From Pseudomonas baetica (GTDB lineage Bacteria; Pseudomonadota; Gammaproteobacteria; Pseudomonadales; Pseudomonadaceae), in NCBI RefSeq assembly GCF_002813455.1, contig NZ_PHHE01000001.1, forward strand, positions 1,426,001 to 1,490,000: a stretch of 64,000 nucleotides of DNA, written 5' to 3'. The translations under genes and the position numbers were made by a program. Below, in pieces: positions 60,679 through 64,000 of the stretch. The notes under the pieces are model-generated. The model saw only the letters and a program-made list of their open reading frames with translations. It was not told the DNA's origin and did no database searches. Position 1 is the stretch's first letter. Each line of letters opens with the position of its first letter.

Positions 60679-60773
60679 GTAGGAGCTGCCGAAGGCTCGG
60701 GCCGCGATCGGACGATCTTTTGATCTTGATCTTCAAAAAAGATCAAAAGATCGCAGCCTGCGGCAGCTCCTAC
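60679..60773. repeat. GATC-hairpin repeat, copy 4 (longer)
   Basis: Same element as at 27265, 34491 and 45223 but ~95 nt, with ~10 extra bases in the left arm (GAAGGCTCGGGCCGCGATCG). Lies between the HD gene and the AbrB-family gene. Confidence 0.85.
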
Positions 60774-60816
60774 ACGGTATGTGTGTCGGATCAGTTGAAT
60801 AGCCAGGAAGGCGAAT

Positions 60817-61833
60817 ATGAAATCGATTCTGTGTCTGTTGATTGCCGCCGGTTTCGGTGCGGTGTTGGAATCTCTTGGCGTACCGCATGGCTTGCTGTTG
60901 GGTTCGATCCTTGTCACGGCACTGGTCGTGACCAAGTCAGGTTTCGCACCGGCAACGCCTTATGGCTTGGGCTACATCCAGGTCACCCTGGGCATCGCCA
61001 CCGGGCTGATGTTCGAGGCGTGGGACAGTGCGACGGCGTCGACGATGTTGCCGAGCCTTGGTGTGTTGCTGCTGTGTCTGACGGTGCAGATTGCCCTGGC
61101 CGGTTGGTGGCTGACGCGTGGGGCAGGGTGGAATCGAACTGATGCACTGTTGGCGGTGTATCCGGGGGCACTGGCGGCGGTGTTTGATTTGCTCGAGTCG
61201 GAGAAGGCGTCGAGCAAAGTCATCATCGTGCACCTGATGCGATTACTGCTGATTACCGTGCTGGTGAGCTTTTTGATTCCGGGGCAGGTGTCGGTGGCTG
61301 CTGTTGATAGCGATCCGTTGACCACCGGCATGGCGTTGACGGTTTTCTCGGTGATCGGCTTGAGCGTCGTGCTCGGTCGATTGCTGCTGGTGATCGGCGT
61401 GCCGGCGCCCTTCATGCTCACGGCGATCATCATCACCGCAGTCTTTGTAAAAGCAGGCTGGTTGCACGGTTTTCACATGCCCGACTGGAGCTTGAATCTG
61501 GCGGCGCTGATTCTCGGCGTGCGCATCGGCTCGCGGTTCCAGGGTTTGGGCGTCAGGGAATTGGGCCTGCATGGCCGCACGGCACTGGTCTCGGTCGGGC
61601 TGATGATTGTGGTGGCGGCGGTGTTTGCAGAGGTAGCGGCGCGGTGGTTGGGCAGCGATCCGTTGTCGCTATGGCTGGCGTACATGCCGGGGGCGATCGA
61701 GACGATTGCGATTGTCGCGTTTGCCGGCGGGCTGAATGTGGTGTTTATCCTCACTCACCACTTGGCGCGGATGGTGCTGCTGCATTTTGCGCCGGCGTTG
61801 TTGGTGCAGGTGCGGCGGGTGCGGGAGGGCTAG
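60817..61833 (+). CDS. AbrB-family integral membrane protein
   Basis: A 338-residue polytopic membrane protein of the AbrB (ammonia monooxygenase-related, COG3180) family, with two homologous halves of ~5 helices. Repeated family blocks: SLGVPHGLLLGSIL and IGVPAPFMLTAIII; AVYPGALAAVFDLL and AYMPGAIETIAIV. The name comes from old misannotations; regulator or ammonia roles are not shown. Possible transporter. AAGGCG precedes the ATG. Confidence 0.9.
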   Translation: MKSILCLLIAAGFGAVLESLGVPHGLLLGSILVTALVVTKSGFAPATPYGLGYIQVTLGIATGLMFEAWDSATASTMLPSLGVLLLCLTVQIALAGWWLTRGAGWNRTDALLAVYPGALAAVFDLLESEKASSKVIIVHLMRLLLITVLVSFLIPGQVSVAAVDSDPLTTGMALTVFSVIGLSVVLGRLLLVIGVPAPFMLTAIIITAVFVKAGWLHGFHMPDWSLNLAALILGVRIGSRFQGLGVRELGLHGRTALVSVGLMIVVAAVFAEVAARWLGSDPLSLWLAYMPGAIETIAIVAFAGGLNVVFILTHHLARMVLLHFAPALLVQVRRVREG

Positions 61834-61920
61834 GGTGAGGGGCTCTTGACCCTGCGTCTTGAACTAGACTTCCTGACTACCCCGCACCACCGCCAACCCC
61901 AGGCCCCGCCGGAGGCAATC

Positions 61921-62367
61921 ATGAATCGTCTAACGTCCATCGCGCTGATGACCGCTGCCCTCTACGCCACTCAGGCCAGCGCCGAATCCGTCGTCCCGCT
62001 TAAAGGCCAGACCTCGCAACAAACCCAGATCGACATCAACGACTGCCACTCCATCGCTTCGACTTCAACGACTTCAACGCCCCAAGCGGGTGGTCGTCTG
62101 AAGGGGGCCGCTGTCGGTGCCGCCGCCGGAGCAGCAGGTTCTGAAGTCCGCGGCCGTCAACACGACGAGGTTTATGACCGCGTCGACGATGATCGCAAAC
62201 AGGATTACCGACAGAACCGTGCCCAGCAAACCGCCGCAGCCGGCGCGGTAGTCGGTGGGTCTCGACAGCGGCAAGAGCGTCGCGCGCAGAACAAGACCAA
62301 CGCAGCGGCGAGCTCCAGTGCCTACACCGGGTGTCTGCAAGGGCGCGGCTATCAGGTCACGCCTTGA
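61921..62367 (+). CDS. Glycine-zipper secreted protein
   Basis: A 148-residue exported protein. Signal peptide MNRLTSIALMTAALYATQASA; the mature part has a glycine-zipper segment (GAAVGAAAGAAGSEVRG, later AGAVVGGSRQRQ) of the YMGG type and a basic/polar Gln-Arg-rich stretch. Two cysteines (NDCHS, TGCLQ) flank it, typical of the family. The start at 61921 has CGGAGG upstream. Its 3' end overlaps the opposite DUF2955 gene by 16 nt. Confidence 0.82.
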   Translation: MNRLTSIALMTAALYATQASAESVVPLKGQTSQQTQIDINDCHSIASTSTTSTPQAGGRLKGAAVGAAAGAAGSEVRGRQHDEVYDRVDDDRKQDYRQNRAQQTAAAGAVVGGSRQRQERRAQNKTNAAASSSAYTGCLQGRGYQVTP

Positions 62368-63377
62368 CGCTGGGGTTTGTGCGCTTCGAGCAGGTGCATC
62401 ATCAGCGCGCTGTAAAGCGTCACCAGAATGAACAGGCCCATGCGCACGGCGAAGGCTGTGTAGACGTCTTTGCCGGCGGCACTGTCCTGTACTGATTGGC
62501 CGAGCAGGATGATCATCGTCACCAGGGTGTTGAGCCAGAAGCCCGGACTGAACCGCGTCGGACTAAGGCGATAGAGTTTGCGTGCCAGCCACAGCCCGAA
62601 CAGCAGCATCCACAAAAAGAACATCCACAGGTGCACGAACAGGCTCAAGCCACACCAGAGCAGCACTGCCAACACACCGGCGAGCAGGGTGGAGCCAAGC
62701 AATTCACGGCCGGCGTGATGGGTCTGGGTGGTGGAGCTTTGTTGGCCGAGGCTGACGGCTTTGAGGATGATCGGCATGTAACTGGCCGGGTCGCTCAGGG
62801 CCAGCAGAAACGTCGGCAGCACGATCAGCGTGGCGCGCAGGGCTACGCGCGGGACTTCGTCGGCAGGCATGGCCGGTGGCTTGGGCGGGACGGGGCTATC
62901 AGGCCGCTCAGGAAACAGCGCGTGGCTGACACCGACCACCGCCACCGCCAGTAACAGGCCTTTGACGAGGGCGCCGATGACCGCCACTGCCAGATCGAAT
63001 TCGGCAAACCCGGCGGCGGAGATCATGGTCATGCCGATCACCAGAAACATCACGATCAGCGCGTTGCCACCGCGCAAGCCAAAGCGAAACACCAGAAACA
63101 AACCGAGGCCGATCAACAGCACGCCGCTCACCGGGTAATAACGCAGCAGCGGCACCAGCAGCAGGCCGATGCTCGTCGTCAGCGCCGCGACCAACGCCAG
63201 CACCAACGCGCCTTTCAACGGCAATGGCCGCGGCAGACTGGCCAGCAGCAACACCGCCAGCACTGGCGAGATAAACGCCAGCGGCAACGCCAGCGCATAA
63301 CTGGCGGCGGTGCACAGCGCGGTGCCGAACGCCAGGCGCAAGGCCCGCTGCGCCGGGACGCTGCGTTCAGTAGGCAT
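62352..63377 (-). CDS. DUF2955 membrane protein (FUSC-like efflux component)
   Basis: Inner-membrane protein of 341 residues with two sets of ~5 helices, matching the DUF2955/FUSC-type family found with HlyD-type adaptors (as AaeB with AaeA). Blocks: RLAFGTALCTAASYALALP, GGNALIVMFLVIGMTMIS, PASYMPIILKAVSLGQQSST. It overlaps the end of the HlyD-like gene by 11 nt. Probable aromatic acid or xenobiotic efflux. Confidence 0.88.
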   Translation of the reverse strand: MPTERSVPAQRALRLAFGTALCTAASYALALPLAFISPVLAVLLLASLPRPLPLKGALVLALVAALTTSIGLLLVPLLRYYPVSGVLLIGLGLFLVFRFGLRGGNALIVMFLVIGMTMISAAGFAEFDLAVAVIGALVKGLLLAVAVVGVSHALFPERPDSPVPPKPPAMPADEVPRVALRATLIVLPTFLLALSDPASYMPIILKAVSLGQQSSTTQTHHAGRELLGSTLLAGVLAVLLWCGLSLFVHLWMFFLWMLLFGLWLARKLYRLSPTRFSPGFWLNTLVTMIILLGQSVQDSAAGKDVYTAFAVRMGLFILVTLYSALMMHLLEAHKPQRQGVT

Positions 63378-64000
63378 ACGACAGCCAGCTCATCAGGCCG
63401 AAAAACAAACGCCCCAACGGATTGAGCGGATTGCCCTCGGTAGGAAAGGCCATGACTTCAGCCTGGCCGCCGGCACGAATCGCGCGGCTGTCGACGAGGC
63501 GTTTCTTTGCCTCTTCCGTGAACTCGATGATCACCGGAAAACGCTGCGCCGGACGCAACCAGTCACGGCTGTTCTGAATGCTCGGCAGGGTGCCCGGCGC
63601 CGGGGTCTGGCCGACGCTGACACCATAGCCGACGCTGCGCACCCGGCCGTCGAGGACTTCGCCGGGCAGCGCATCCAGAACGATCGAAACCGGCGTTCCG
63701 GGCTGCACGCGGCCGAGGTTGTTCTCGGTGAGGTCGGCGCTGATCCACACGTCATGAATCGCGATCAAGGTCATCAGCGGGCTACCGGCGGCGGTGAACT
63801 GGCCGACGTCGGTGCGCAGATCAGTGATCAACCCGGCCGAACGGGCGCCGATGCGGGTGTTGGCCAAGTCCAGTTCAGCTTTGGCCAGTGCCGAGGCAGC
63901 GCTGCGCAACTGGGCGTTGGTGTCGGTGTTGCCGCCTTCCTGCTCTTGTGCGCGCTGTACTTCGGCGCGGGCAGCGGCGACTTGGGCGACCGCTTGTTCG
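63367..64000 (-). CDS. HlyD-family membrane fusion protein, N-terminus outside window
   Basis: C-terminal part of a periplasmic adaptor (EmrA/AaeA type). 211 codons are visible, from the coiled-coil hairpin (VAAARAEVQRAQEQ, SAASALAKAELDLANT) through the lipoyl-type half motif (RIGARSAGLITDLRTDVGQF) and the beta-barrel (VWISADLTENNLGRVQPGTP) to the tail GLMSWLSYAY. The N-terminal anchor lies to the right of the window. It is upstream of and overlaps the DUF2955 gene, the normal order for an efflux pair. Partial only because of the window edge. Confidence 0.9.
   Translation of the reverse strand, partial: EQAVAQVAAARAEVQRAQEQEGGNTDTNAQLRSAASALAKAELDLANTRIGARSAGLITDLRTDVGQFTAAGSPLMTLIAIHDVWISADLTENNLGRVQPGTPVSIVLDALPGEVLDGRVRSVGYGVSVGQTPAPGTLPSIQNSRDWLRPAQRFPVIIEFTEEAKKRLVDSRAIRAGGQAEVMAFPTEGNPLNPLGRLFFGLMSWLSYAY

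Noticed and set aside
61117..61140. tRNA-like GGTGGAATCGAACTG string
   Set aside because: It lies inside the AbrB-family coding region and no cloverleaf can be built around it.

Overview
The window is about 64 kb of chromosome from a Pseudomonas, most likely of the P. fluorescens group. The evidence is the high GC content, the Pseudomonas-type families (DUF2388, DUF2790, DUF6124), a Pseudomonas-style Mqo, a three-domain LigD, and many copies of the REP pair that begins TGTGGGAGCGRGC. It looks like ordinary chromosome with a few accessory inserts. I saw no rRNA, tRNA or CRISPR array.

Layout. 1-3.5 kb: ketone-body catabolism (CoA-transferase subunits A and B, then a thiolase cut by the window edge) with a divergent LysR regulator. 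3.5-6.5 kb: sirtuin, methyltransferase, and an unrecognised two-domain protein. 6.6-10.8 kb: an OmpR-type two-component system divergent from a small secretion/thiol operon (DUF2790, small secreted protein, DipZ-like reductase), with a striking set of 10-bp-phased repeats between them. 10.8-22.6 kb: GNAT, methyltransferase, phosphatidylcholine synthase, TerB-like protein, a heme-oxygenase-like diiron protein followed by a HemK-like methyltransferase and LigD, a DUF2388 protein, SodC and a chemoreceptor. 22.6-24.4 kb: an AT-rich two-gene module, an AAA/ABC-type ATPase translationally coupled to a PD-(D/E)XK-like protein; this is my best candidate for an undescribed (defence-like) system. 24.5-31.1 kb: NTF2-like proteins, Mqo, and a VgrG-DUF4123 pair of type VI secretion with no recognisable effector. 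31.1-40.4 kb: hydrolase, Tat-exported aldo/keto reductase, LysR, cupin, the periplasmic aldehyde oxidoreductase PaoABC, and a lactate permease. 40.6-43.9 kb: small lipoproteins, hypotheticals and ThpR.

44.0-55.5 kb is one functional block for polyamines: putrescine ABC transporter (potG-potH-potI, with potF last), gamma-glutamyl-GABA hydrolase, and, divergently, gamma-glutamylputrescine synthetase, aldehyde dehydrogenase, gamma-glutamylputrescine oxidase and a PuuR-type regulator. Together they import putrescine, glutamylate it, oxidise it and release GABA. Inside the block lies an unusual 144-bp tandem array built from decayed REP pairs.

55.5-59.3 kb is accessory: an AT-rich Fic toxin with a long antitoxin, a DUF6124 gene with a structured leader, and a complete IS4-family element. 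59.2-64 kb returns to core-like genes: a secreted Cys-rich protein, an HD alarmone-hydrolase-like protein, an AbrB-family membrane protein, a glycine-zipper protein, and a DUF2955/HlyD efflux pair cut by the right edge.
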